A stretch of 64,000 nucleotides of DNA. Origin: Opitutaceae bacterium. GTDB taxonomy: Bacteria; Verrucomicrobiota; Verrucomicrobiia; Opitutales; Opitutaceae. The translations under genes and the position numbers were made by a program. Position 1 is the first letter of the stretch, and each line of letters begins with the position of its first letter. The DNA lies in NCBI GenBank assembly GCA_027482185.1, contig JAIXWF010000013.1:186001-250000 (forward strand), read 5' to 3'. Below, piece after piece: positions 54,085 to 63,500 of the stretch. The notes under the pieces are model-generated. The model was not told the DNA's origin and made no database searches. It saw only the letters and a program-made list of their open reading frames with translations.

Positions 54085-55197
54085 TCAGGAGATCAGCTGC
54101 CGGTAGTCGTCCGCCCGGTAGCGCTGCGACGCCGCTGCGGCCGCGGCGAGTCCCATTTCCGGCCAGCGGCCGTGGACGGCGAACGCCTCGCGCAGACCGG
54201 CGGCGAGCAACGGCACCGTCGGCGCCGGCACGAGAAAGCCGGTCCGGCCCGGTTCGATCCAGTCCTCGGCGCCGCCGACGCAGGTCGCAAGGACCGGGCG
54301 GCCGCAGAGCATCGCCTCCGGGATGGTCATGGGCACGCCGTCGTCGATCGCCGGCGAACAGAGCATCTGGCCCCGGGCCCAAATTTCCCGCAGCGAAGGC
54401 ACATAGCCGGCGAACTCCACGCGTTCGGCCAAGCCGAGATGGGCGACCGCGGCCCGCAACGCGGGCTCGTGCTCGCCTTGGCCGTGGATCCGCAGCGACC
54501 AAGCTTCGCCGCGCAACTCCGCGAGCGCGTGGAGCAGAATCTGGATGCCCTTGCCGAAATCTAGCCGCGAGACGGTCGCGAGACGCGGAACGTCCGCCGC
54601 GGGCCACGGCGTTGCGTCGGCCGGTTGCCAGCGCAGCGGATTGTGGACGACGGTCGCGTTCGGCAAGGCGTGCAGCAGATGGCGGCGGGTGGCCGCGAGA
54701 TTGCGCCGGGAAACGAAGAAGATCCGCTCCGCTGCCGCGAGGCAGCCGGCCATGGCGGCGACGTCGGCGGGCACGAGCCGGGGATGTTCGGCCTGCCAGT
54801 TGGCGACGATGCGGAAGCGCGGGCGCCGCGCGGCCAGCCAAAGCCGCCAGGCGGGCTCGAGTACGAGATCGTAGGTGCCGCTGAAACTGAAGACGACGAG
54901 GTCGGGGGCGAAGGATTCGAGCGCCGCCAGCAGCGGATCGCGCCGGCCGGCGAGGCCGCCGATTTTTCGCCAAGCGCGGGCGGGAAGGCCGACGGCGGGG
55001 GCGGGCGGCGTGCGTAGGACGATCCGGGCGCCGCGAGCCGCGAGGGCGGCGACTCGCGGATGGGCGGCGACAGCCGGGGAAACCGACAGCAGCAGGGAAT
55101 CTCCCCGGTCGGCAGCCGCCTCGGCCGCCTTGGTCCAGAGCGTATCCGCTCCGCCCCAGGGGAAATTCAGAATCGTCGAGATGAACGCGATTTTGAT
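54085..55197 (-). CDS. Glycosyltransferase family 4, apparent ATC start
   Basis: A 370-residue GT-B transferase. The first strand and acceptor loop read KIAFISTILNFPWGGADTLW, the donor domain PRLATVSRLDFGKGIQILLH, and SPAIDDGVPMTIPEAMLCGR with GGAEDWIEPGRTGFL the donor motif. There is no ATG, GTG or TTG in frame upstream of 54774, which would delete 141 residues including the whole first part of the fold. The expected start position holds ATC (55197-55195; I-K-I instead of M-K-I), 13 bases after the FkbM stop. Possible reasons: genuine ATC initiation, translational coupling, or a sequence error. The gene call rests on the intact domain, the start on inference. Confidence 0.78.
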   Translation of the reverse strand: MKIAFISTILNFPWGGADTLWTKAAEAAADRGDSLLLSVSPAVAAHPRVAALAARGARIVLRTPPAPAVGLPARAWRKIGGLAGRRDPLLAALESFAPDLVVFSFSGTYDLVLEPAWRLWLAARRPRFRIVANWQAEHPRLVPADVAAMAGCLAAAERIFFVSRRNLAATRRHLLHALPNATVVHNPLRWQPADATPWPAADVPRLATVSRLDFGKGIQILLHALAELRGEAWSLRIHGQGEHEPALRAAVAHLGLAERVEFAGYVPSLREIWARGQMLCSPAIDDGVPMTIPEAMLCGRPVLATCVGGAEDWIEPGRTGFLVPAPTVPLLAAGLREAFAVHGRWPEMGLAAAAAASQRYRADDYRQLIS

Positions 55198-55210
55198 GGC
55201 GGAACGGGGT

Positions 55211-55951
55211 TCAGGGTGCGGCCGGCGCGGGGCGCCAGGCGGTGGTGTCGGGGCCTTCGGTGGCGATCTCGTAGCCGAGGCGGCGGAGGTCGCGGTGCAT
55301 CGCGGCCTGTTCGGGTTCGGGGGCGCAGGCGTGTTCGAAATGGATCACGCGCGGGGCAAATTCACCGAGGTTGGCGGAGCGCAGCAGCGGCAGATCGAAA
55401 CCCTCGGTGTCGAGCACGAGCAGGTCGCAGGTCCCGGGCCCGAGGCGGTCGCGGACTTCGCGCCACGTCACCGTGGCGATGGTTTGGCTCGCGATGGCGG
55501 CATCCGGCAGGCCGAGTTCGCGGGCGGCTTCGGCGAGACGGCTGCGGTCGAGACTGGCGAGTCCGTGCGTCCAATCCGGCAGGCCGGCGCAGTCGGCCAA
55601 GTGGTAGATCGGGCGGGTGCCGGCGGCCTCGTCGAGGGCGGCCTGAAGGAGCGTCAGGCCGGGCTGCGTCCCATAGCGGCGCTGCAACGCGGCGAAATAG
55701 GCGGGCATCGGTTCCAGCATGACGCCCTGCCAGGCGTGCCGTCCGATAAAGGCGGAGAGCGGATCGTAACGTTGGCCGTCGTTGGCGCCGACCTGGATGA
55801 AACGCAGGCCGCGGAGTTCGGCGAAGCAACGGAGCAGAACGACGTCGAACATCGAACGCGGCGGATGGTCGAGGTAACGGGCGGCGATGTTGTCGGCCGC
55901 GACCGCGCGGACCCCGAGCCGCGCCAGCATGTGTTTTGCCAGAGTCTTCAT
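55211..55951 (-). CDS. FkbM-family methyltransferase
   Basis: A 246-residue methyltransferase. Motif I is LRFIQVGANDGQRYDPLSAF, motif II is GVMLEPMPAYFAALQRRY, and the C-terminal signature is LLVLDTEGFDLPLLRSANL (D-T-E-G replaces D-V-E-G). The ATG at 55951 (MKTLAKHM) is 6 bases after the fucosyltransferase stop. It is likely to methylate a sugar, perhaps the fucose added by its neighbour; the pairing is suggestive only. Confidence 0.83.
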   Translation of the reverse strand: MKTLAKHMLARLGVRAVAADNIAARYLDHPPRSMFDVVLLRCFAELRGLRFIQVGANDGQRYDPLSAFIGRHAWQGVMLEPMPAYFAALQRRYGTQPGLTLLQAALDEAAGTRPIYHLADCAGLPDWTHGLASLDRSRLAEAARELGLPDAAIASQTIATVTWREVRDRLGPGTCDLLVLDTEGFDLPLLRSANLGEFAPRVIHFEHACAPEPEQAAMHRDLRRLGYEIATEGPDTTAWRPAPAAP

Positions 55952-55957
55952 GTCGGC

Positions 55958-56884
55958 TCAGGAGCGGAGGGCCGGCAGGCGTGTCCACCCGGCGGGAACA
56001 AGATCCCGGGAATCATGCGGGCTGCGGGCGAACCACGGGTCGGGCGCGAGGACGAGTTTGTCCGGCGCCGGATTGAGCCAGGCGGCCCACCAGGAGAATG
56101 TGCTGTTGGCGATCGCGAGGTGATCGCAGAGCGACATGAGCCGGATCTTGTCGAACGCATGCCACGGCCGCACGCAGCGGACGAACTCGTGCGGACCTTC
56201 GGGCCGGAACTCCTGCGCGACGGCCTCGATGTCGTCCGAGAAAATGTAGAGCTTGGCCGCCGGACTTTTCGCCCGCAGGGCCCGGACCGCCTGCGCGTAG
56301 TAGCCGGGGCCGAGCACGCCGATCTCGGCCGCGAATTGGGGATTGCGGGTGTAGTCGCCGCGCCGGAAATGGACGGCGGCCGAAGGGCCGGAGCGGATGC
56401 GGGCCGCGACGTCTTCGACCTCGGGTTGAGGCGGATAGCGGAACGAGAAATGCAGCCGCAGCAGATCGGACACCGGGGCGAAGAACTTTTCGGATTGGAA
56501 CATGCCGTCGAGGCAGGTGCCGTCGGGCTGGGCGAAAAATTCCGGGTAGAACGCGAAGGTCGGCGGCCGGTGGAAATTGGCGGCGGGGCCGTGCCGGTGG
56601 GCGTAGCGGTAGAATCGCAGGGCCCGCGCGACGGCGACGGACCAACGTTCGGCGGCGGTGAGGGCGAGGCCGCGGGCGCGCGCGACCTCCTCCTCATCGG
56701 CGAACTGCTCCGTGACGTTGAAGCAGGAGAGCGCGTAGCGGTTGTGCGACTCGTACTCCGCGTATTCGCGGAACCACGACACGTCGAGTTTGAGCACGGT
56801 GCGCCGGGCTTCGGCGAGCGCGAGGCCGGCCGCGTACTGGAACATCTGGTTGCCGAGACCGCCGGTGAGCCGGGTGATGATCAT
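55958..56884 (-). CDS. Alpha-1,2-fucosyltransferase (GT11)
   Basis: A 308-residue enzyme. The start IITRLTGGLGNQMFQYAAGL is the GT11 hallmark, and AAVHFRRGDYTRNPQF carries the H-x-R-R-G-D motif (near 172-178) that binds GDP-fucose. Later blocks KLYIFSDDIEAVAQEF and LAIANSTFSWWAAWLNP are also typical. It adds L-fucose (or another GDP-sugar with a similar pocket) in alpha-1,2 linkage. No GDP-fucose synthesis genes are in the window. ATGA overlap with the upstream FkbM gene. Confidence 0.92.
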   Translation of the reverse strand: MIITRLTGGLGNQMFQYAAGLALAEARRTVLKLDVSWFREYAEYESHNRYALSCFNVTEQFADEEEVARARGLALTAAERWSVAVARALRFYRYAHRHGPAANFHRPPTFAFYPEFFAQPDGTCLDGMFQSEKFFAPVSDLLRLHFSFRYPPQPEVEDVAARIRSGPSAAVHFRRGDYTRNPQFAAEIGVLGPGYYAQAVRALRAKSPAAKLYIFSDDIEAVAQEFRPEGPHEFVRCVRPWHAFDKIRLMSLCDHLAIANSTFSWWAAWLNPAPDKLVLAPDPWFARSPHDSRDLVPAGWTRLPALRS

Positions 56885-57729
56885 GGGGCGGAGGGGGAGC
56901 GGGGACCGAGGAGGCGGCTTTTCCAGCGCCCGGCGGCCATGCGGGCGCGGCGGGCGGCGTCGGCCGCGCGGCGGCGGGCGAGATAGAGCCAGGCGCGCGG
57001 GTGCCGCAGGTTGACGTAGAAGTGGTCGCCTTCGCCGGTGTCGCCGCCGAGGCTGACGGTGTGGCCGAGGGCGAAGCCCTGCGCGCGCATGAAGCGGATC
57101 AGATCGCGGTCGAGAGCCTGGCCGCGGTAGAGTTCGACCGCGGCGACTTCGAGCCAGACTCCGGCGGTGCGCGGCAACATGCGGGTCGCACCGTTGAGCA
57201 CCAGTTGCTCGGCGCCCTGCACGTCGAGATGGATCAGGTCGATGCGGCCGATGCCGCGCCGGGCGCAGAACGCGTCGAGCGTGTCGGTGGCCACGGCGAT
57301 CTCTTCCTTGAATTCGATCCAGCCGTGCATCGGACCGTTGCCCGCGGCGGGCAGCAGCGAGCTGGATTTGTTGCCGTAGTTCCAATCCCGACCGGCGAAG
57401 AGCTCCGGCGGGCGGCCCGAGGAGACGTGAAAGGCCGCGGTCCCGGCGCGATCGGAAAGGGCGAGGGGCACGAGCTCCGCGTTGGCGGCGGCGTAGCGGG
57501 AAAAGTTGGCCCGCACGAGGGCTTGGTTCGACGGCAGCGGTTCGAAGGCGAAGACCTGGGCGCAGGGGAAGCAGCGGGCGAAGCGCACCGAATCCTCGCC
57601 CTCGCAGGCGCCGATATCGAAAACGGTGCGCACCGCATCGACCCGGAAAAGCCGCCGGAACTCGGTTTCGGCCGGCGTGGGCGCGGCGAGGTAGGCGGTG
57701 ATATCGGCGGGGCGGGGAGCGGCGGCCAT
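56881..57729 (-). CDS. FkbM-family methyltransferase
   Basis: A 282-residue methyltransferase. Motif I is TVFDIGACEGEDSVRFAR, motif II is VFAFEPLPSNQALVRANFS, and the signature is DLIHLDVQGAEQLVLNGAT (D-V-Q-G replaces D-V-E-G). A basic C-terminal tail (ARRRAADAARRARMAAGRWK) is unusual and may touch membrane or nucleic acid. The ATG at 57729 is chosen; a GTG two codons upstream would give the 4-base GTGA overlap found elsewhere in the operon. Confidence 0.83.
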   Translation of the reverse strand: MAAAPRPADITAYLAAPTPAETEFRRLFRVDAVRTVFDIGACEGEDSVRFARCFPCAQVFAFEPLPSNQALVRANFSRYAAANAELVPLALSDRAGTAAFHVSSGRPPELFAGRDWNYGNKSSSLLPAAGNGPMHGWIEFKEEIAVATDTLDAFCARRGIGRIDLIHLDVQGAEQLVLNGATRMLPRTAGVWLEVAAVELYRGQALDRDLIRFMRAQGFALGHTVSLGGDTGEGDHFYVNLRHPRAWLYLARRRAADAARRARMAAGRWKSRLLGPRSPSAP

Positions 57730-57731
57730 GG

Positions 57732-58397
57732 TCACACGGGTGCGATGCGGATGATATCGAGTGCGACCTCGAAAGTGGCTTGCGGGCGCAGACGGGAAAC
57801 AAACCCACGGATCTCTGCCAAGGTCGGGTAACCGTCGCGGCCGTCGAAAAGACGGGCGTCGTCGATCAGCACGACATCGCCGCCGGCCGGCCGGCGGAGC
57901 AAGTGATCGAGTTCGGTGCCGATCGGCGGATCGGAGACGGCGCGCGCCGAGGGGCCGGCGCAATAGTGGCCGTCGAGCCAGAACAAAGCCGGGGCCGGAA
58001 TCCGCGGCAGGATCCGCGGCAGGACTTCGGCACTGTCGCCGAAGTGAAGATAAATGTGCCGCAGGTGGCCGAGTTCCCGCCGGTTCTGTTCGTAGAGCGC
58101 GGGAGCGAGTTCGATGGAGTGCAGTTCGCGGAAATCCCGTCGCAGCGTGAACAGGGCGTTGCCGTAGAGCGTGCCGGTTTCGACGAGGATGGAGATTCCG
58201 CAGCGCTGCGCGCACTCGCGGATCGCCGCGTACTTCAGGAGGTCGGGGGCGGGGGCCGGCCGGCCGGCTTTTTCCCAGGCGGCAATCTTGGCCGCGCTAT
58301 CCCGCCGGAACCGGCGTTCCCGCCGAAGATCGTGCAGCGGGTGGTAAAGACCGATCGTGCGGGCGAATTTGACGGCGGTGGCGCGGAGTGGGAGCAC
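57732..58397 (-). CDS. Putative class I SAM-dependent methyltransferase
   Basis: A 221-residue protein. SILVETGTLYGNALFTLRRD looks like SAM motif I, ELHSIELAPALYEQNRRELG motif II, and PALFWLDGHYCAGPSAR with DVVLIDDARLF the D-G-H and D-D blocks of the Methyltransf_24/TylF neighbourhood. It is a shorter, divergent member. The start is GTG at 58397 (VLPLRATAVKF), 5 bases after the wzt stop. Substrate unknown. Confidence 0.65.
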   Translation of the reverse strand: MLPLRATAVKFARTIGLYHPLHDLRRERRFRRDSAAKIAAWEKAGRPAPAPDLLKYAAIRECAQRCGISILVETGTLYGNALFTLRRDFRELHSIELAPALYEQNRRELGHLRHIYLHFGDSAEVLPRILPRIPAPALFWLDGHYCAGPSARAVSDPPIGTELDHLLRRPAGGDVVLIDDARLFDGRDGYPTLAEIRGFVSRLRPQATFEVALDIIRIAPV

Positions 58398-58402
58398 GGC
58401 AA

Positions 58403-59638
58403 TCAGACGCGGGTGAGGCGGCTTTGCATCGAGTTCAGCACGATCCCGACGCCGGAGGTGGCGGGGAATTCCTCGCCGGCATTCTCGCCGGTGAGGTCGA
58501 AGCGGGCGGCTTCGAATTGCTGGAGCTGGCGGTCGTTTTCCGTCAGTCCCACGAGCAGCGAATAGGAGCCGCCTTCGAGGTTCACGCGGTCCTGGGTGAA
58601 GACGGCTTCGTAGTCGCCGGCGGCGAGATCCTGCGGGGGCAACCACGCCGTCTGCACGGCGATGCCGTCGGCGGACTTGATGCCCACGGCGGCAACGAAG
58701 CGGCGCTGCGGCTGGCGCACCCGGATCGCGAGGCGGATCCGCCACGGCACGCCGACGGGAATGACGGCGGGTTGGCGGCCGTCGAGGGTCTCGAGGACGA
58801 CCGCGGTCACGTAGGCGCGTTCGGCGAGATCGGGGCCGGGTTTCGGCACGGTGACGGGGGCGCCCGCGGTCAGGCCGCGCTGGTACTGTTCGAGGACTTG
58901 GCCGCAACCGCCGGCCGCCTCGAGCCGTCCGCCCGACAGCAGCAGGGCGGAGCGGCAGAGTTGCCGGATCGACGGCAGGTTGTGGCTGACGAAGAGGACG
59001 GTGCGGCCCTCGCTGCGGGCGACGTCCTGCATCTTGCCCAGGCACTTTTTTTGGAAGGCGGCGTCGCCGACGGCGAGGACCTCGTCGACGATGAGGATCT
59101 CGGGTTCGAGGTGGGCCGCGACGGCGAAGGCGAGGCGCACGTACATACCGCTCGAGTAGTGCTTCACCCGCATGTCGAGGAAGCGTTCCACTTCCGCGAA
59201 GGCGACGATCTCGTCGAACTTCCGCCGGATCTCCGCGCGGGACATGCCGAGGATGGCGCCGTTGAGGTAGATGTTGTCCCGGCCGGTGAGCTCGGGATGG
59301 AAGCCGGTGCCGACCTCGAGCAGGCTCGCGACGCGGCCGCGGATCCGGATTTCGCCGGCGGTCGGATCGGTGATGCGCGAAAGGATTTTCAGCAGCGTCG
59401 ATTTGCCGGCGCCGTTGCGGCCGATGATGCCCACGACATCGCCGCGCGCGATTTCGAAGGACAAATCGCGGAGGGCCCAGAACTCCTCTTCCGCGCCGTG
59501 GGATTCCCGGCCGGCCAAGCGCGCGCCGAGGGCGCGGAGCTTCGCGGTGACGGCGTCGCGGAGCGTGTCCGAACGCGACCGCTGGCTCAGCCAGTAGCGT
59601 TTGCCCAGCCCGGTGACGGAGATCGCGGCGTCGCTCAT
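58403..59638 (-). CDS. wzt: Polysaccharide ABC exporter ATP-binding protein with C-terminal glycan-binding domain (Wzt type)
   Basis: A 411-residue ATPase. Walker A is GRNGAGKST at 73-81, the signature is HYSSGMYVRLAFA, Walker B LEPEILIVDEVLAVGD. Residues about 265-411 form an extra beta-rich domain (PVTVPKPGPDLAERAY through AGEEFPATSGVGIVLN), as in Wzt of E. coli O8/O9a, where it binds the capped end of the glycan and couples termination to export. With Wzm it moves lipid-linked polysaccharide across the inner membrane. Its ATG lies 1 base after the stop of wzm. Confidence 0.93.
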   Translation of the reverse strand: MSDAAISVTGLGKRYWLSQRSRSDTLRDAVTAKLRALGARLAGRESHGAEEEFWALRDLSFEIARGDVVGIIGRNGAGKSTLLKILSRITDPTAGEIRIRGRVASLLEVGTGFHPELTGRDNIYLNGAILGMSRAEIRRKFDEIVAFAEVERFLDMRVKHYSSGMYVRLAFAVAAHLEPEILIVDEVLAVGDAAFQKKCLGKMQDVARSEGRTVLFVSHNLPSIRQLCRSALLLSGGRLEAAGGCGQVLEQYQRGLTAGAPVTVPKPGPDLAERAYVTAVVLETLDGRQPAVIPVGVPWRIRLAIRVRQPQRRFVAAVGIKSADGIAVQTAWLPPQDLAAGDYEAVFTQDRVNLEGGSYSLLVGLTENDRQLQQFEAARFDLTGENAGEEFPATSGVGIVLNSMQSRLTRV

Positions 59639-59639
59639 G

Positions 59640-60491
59640 TCAGATGATGTCGGCGAACGAACGTTCGGTCCGGCGGAAATACCAGATGCCGGTCGCGAGC
59701 AGCAGGACGCTGACGACGGTGCCGTTGACCAGGCTGGGGAGGTGCAGGGGATGGGCGGAACCGAGCAGGCACCAGCGGAAGCCGTCGATCACGCCGACCA
59801 TGGGATTGAGCGCGAAGATTTCCCGCCAATTGGGGACGTTGCCGGAGCTGAATCCGACGGGAGTGAGGAAGAGCCCGACCTGCAGGAGGAACGGCACGAT
59901 GAAGCGGAAATCGCGGTACCGCACCGTCAGGGCGGAAAGCCAGAGGCCGCCGCCGAAGGCCGCGAGCAGCGCGAGCAGGACGAAGAGCGGAAGGAACACG
60001 ATCTCGGGCCCGGGCAACACGCCGTACCACGCGAACATGGCGGCGGTGAGCACGGCGACGATGGCGAAGTCGACGAGCGCGACCGCGACCGACGACAGGG
60101 GCACCAGCAGGCGGGGGAAATAGACTTTGGAGATCAGGTGGGTGTTGCTGACCAAACTGCTGCCCGTGCCGGAGAGGGTGTTGGCAAACAACTGCCACGG
60201 GAGCAGGCCGGCCATGACGAGCAGCGGATAGGGCACGTCGCCGGACGGCATCTGGGCGAGTTTGCCGTAGATGAACGTGAAGACCGCGAGCGTCACCGCG
60301 GGCTGAAAAACCGCCCAGCCGGCGCCGAGCACGGATTGCTTGTAGCGCACGGCGACGTCGCGCCACGCCAGAAATCCCATGAGCTCGCGGTAGCGCCACA
60401 AGTCGCGCCAGTAGTTCGCCTCCGCGCGGCCGGCGGCGATGTACAGGATGCCGGGCTCGGGGGCGGAGACGTTTTCGGAGGCGGCGGGCAT
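59640..60491 (-). CDS. wzm: Polysaccharide ABC exporter permease (Wzm type)
   Basis: A 283-residue ABC-2 membrane protein with six hydrophobic segments. It opens with LMGFLAWRDVAVRYKQSVLG, the amphipathic coupling region of the family, and shows GAGWAVFQPAVTLAVFTFIY, LLPWQLFANTLSGTGSSLV and PVGFSSGNVPNWREIFALNP as further hallmarks. It forms the channel for Wzt. The start at 60491 leaves 20 bases to the fusion gene upstream. wzm-wzt order is standard. Confidence 0.92.
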   Translation of the reverse strand: MPAASENVSAPEPGILYIAAGRAEANYWRDLWRYRELMGFLAWRDVAVRYKQSVLGAGWAVFQPAVTLAVFTFIYGKLAQMPSGDVPYPLLVMAGLLPWQLFANTLSGTGSSLVSNTHLISKVYFPRLLVPLSSVAVALVDFAIVAVLTAAMFAWYGVLPGPEIVFLPLFVLLALLAAFGGGLWLSALTVRYRDFRFIVPFLLQVGLFLTPVGFSSGNVPNWREIFALNPMVGVIDGFRWCLLGSAHPLHLPSLVNGTVVSVLLLATGIWYFRRTERSFADII

Positions 60492-60511
60492 GGTCGGATG
60501 TCTGAGAGGAG

Positions 60512-63500
60512 TCAGACGCAGTCGGGAGCGCGCGACAAGGCCTCCCCGAGGCGCTCCTGAAAGCGGGCGAAAGAGAAATGGTCCGCGCGGGCGAGGATGG
60601 CGTCTTCGTCCCACTCCGCGCGCAGGGCCGCGACCGCCGCGGCCGCGATGCCGGGGATATCGCCGTAGCGCACGAGGACGCCCGAGGCCGCGTCGATGAC
60701 TTCGGGGACTCCGCCGGCGTCCGCTCCGAGGCAAGGCCGGCTGCTGGCCATCGCTTCGAGGAACACGAGCCCGAAGCCTTCCTTCTTGCTCGGCAGCGCG
60801 AAGAGGCGGCAGCGGCGGATTTCCTCGCGGAGCGCGGTGTCGTCGACAAAGCCGAGAAACGTGACCGCGGGTCCGCAGCCGGCCGCGGCCGCCAGACCGC
60901 GGAGGCGTTCGGTGTCGTCGCCGCGACCGATGATCCGGAGGGTGGCTCCGGGCACCTCGCGGCGGATCGCGGGCAAGGCGGCGATGAGGTCCTCGATGCC
61001 CTTGTAGCGGTCGGCAAACGTGAGCCGGGTCACGGTCAGAATGACCGGCGCGCATGCCGCAAGCGGCAGGCCGTGGCCGATCGGAAAACCGGGATCGAGC
61101 GCGTTGGGCAGAACGACGGCGCGGCCGGCGGGCAAGGGGCAGTGCCGCAGGAGTTCGCGGCGGGTGTAGTCGCTGACGCAGAGGACGCGCTCCGCGCCGC
61201 GGAGTGCGAGACGTTCCGCGGCCGTGAACGGCCGCCACACCTCGATCCCATGGGCGACGAGGTGGTAGCGGAGCCGGGGATTCAGGCGACGCGCGAGCCA
61301 GGCCACGGGCAACTGCGCGACATGGCCGCAGACGATGTCGGTGCAGCCGCGGCTGAGCCGGAGGGCCGCGCGGACGAAGTCGGCCTTGCGCCGGCCGCAG
61401 CCGGCCGCCTGCCGCGTGCCCGGGCTGCCGTGGCGCGCGAGATCGGCGGGATCGATCGCGGCGTCGTTCAGGGAAACGAGCCGGACTTCCGCCTGGGTCG
61501 CCGCCAGCGCCCGGAGATAACTCTGCAGGATGCGCGGGATGCCGCCTTCGGAGGAAAAAATCTCGGGCGCGAGCAGCAGGACCTTGCCGCTGCCGCGGGG
61601 CGGAGCGGAAGCAAGGACCACCGGCGCTGGGCGCGGCGGCGGCGGGGTCGGTTGGCGGTTGGCGAACTGGACCAGCATGGCGATGCTCCAGACCCGGGAC
61701 CATTTGCGGGTGTCGTTCCCGGCCATGAAATCGCGCCAGAGCTGCTGGACGGCGGCGCGGCGGAAAAGTCCGCTGCGGTCCACGCTGTCGTCGGCGAACG
61801 TCGCGTCGAGGAACGGCCGCAATTCGCGTTTCATCCACACCGCCAGCGGCAGGGTGAAGCCCCGCTTGCGGCGGTGCGCGAGGCCGGGCGGAACGAGATC
61901 GCGGACCGCGGCGAGCAGCGAGGCCTTCGGGTCGCCGCGGCCGGCCTTCCATGCGGCCGGCTGTTGCCAAAGCCATTCGAGGAGCACGCGGTCGACGAAC
62001 GGCACGCGCAGTTCGAGCGAGTGGCGCATGCTCATGACGTCGCTGTCGCGCAGCAGCACATCGGTCATGTACGTGCGGAGCTCCCAGGCACTGGAAATTT
62101 CGAAAAGCGCGTCGGGCGGCACTTCCGCGGCGAGCGCGGCGAGGGCGGGATGGAAGGGGCCGGACGAACCCGCGGCGGCCGCCGGCACGAGCAGCGAACC
62201 GGCGGCGGCGGAAGGGAAGACGCGGCGCTGGAGGGCGCCGATCTGGTGGGCGGTGCGCGCGGAGCCGAGCAGCTCGGCGAGTTTGCGGCGGCGGGTGTCG
62301 CCGTGCTCGAGCCAGCCGACGGCGCGGCTTCGCAGACCCTCGGGCAGGCTGCGCCAGAGCGGGAGCAGACGCGCGAGCCGCGGAAGGTCGCGGAACGACG
62401 GATAGCCGCCGAACAATTCGTCGCCGCCGAGACCCGAGAGCGCGACCGTCACGCCGCCGGCCCGGGCCGCGGCGCTGGCGTACCAGGTATTGATGCCGTC
62501 GCCGGTGGGCTGGTCGAACGCCGCGCAGATCGGGCCGATGTCGGCGGCGAGCCGCGCGCCGGTGAGTTCGAATTCCGTGTGCAGGGTGCCGAAATGGCGG
62601 GCGGCTTCGGCGGCCTCCGGCGCCTCGGAGTAGCCGGCGTCGGGAAACGTGACCGCAAACGTGCGCAGTTGCGTCGCTCCGGTGTGCCGCATCAGGCCGA
62701 CGATGGACGACGAATCGAGCCCGCCGGACAGGAAGGCACCGACGGGGACGTCGGCCACGCGATGGGCCCGGATCGTGTCCTCGAGTTTGACGCGCAGCGC
62801 GGCGGTGAACTCCGGTTCGCTGCAGCACACGGCGGCGGGATCGGCCGACGGGAAACGCCACGCCCGCCGCAGACTCAGGGTGCCGTCCTTGAACGTTGCG
62901 CACTCGCCCGGCTGGAGACTGAGGATGCCGCGGTAGATCGAGCGCGGCGCCGGGACGGCGAGCCAGCCGAGGTAGTCGGCCGCCGCTCCCGGATCGATGG
63001 CCGTCGGGCAAACGCCGGATGCGGCCAAGGCATTGAGCTCGGAAGCGAAGAGCAGGGTCCCGCCGGAAGAACGGTAATACAGCGGCTTGATGCCGAACGG
63101 ATCGCGCGCGAGGAAGAGCGAGCGTTCGCTTTGGTCCCAGACCGCGAAGGCGAACATGCCGCGGAAGCGGGAGACGCAGGCTTCGCCCCAGTGCATGTAC
63201 GCGGTCAGCAGAACCTCGGTGTCGCACTGGGTCCGGAACGTCCAACCGAACGACTGCAGCTCGGCCCGGAGGACCGCGAAGTTGTATAGGGCGCCGTTGA
63301 AGACGACGACGTAACGTCCGTCCGCCGAACGCATCGGTTGCCGGCCGTTTGCAGGATCGAAAATCGCCAGTCGTCGCATGCCCAAGGCCCCGCCGGGGAT
63401 AGGCTGGATCCCTTCGTCGTCGGGTCCCCGATGCACCATTGCATCGCACATCCGTTGCACTGCGACCCGGACTACGTCCGGATGGGCCTGCGGATCAAGC

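Noticed and set aside
59640-63449. A 1269-codon frame that would join wzm to the sequence of the fusion gene
   Set aside because: Only its last part is wzm; the rest is an arginine-rich shadow of the real AsnB-GT4 frame.
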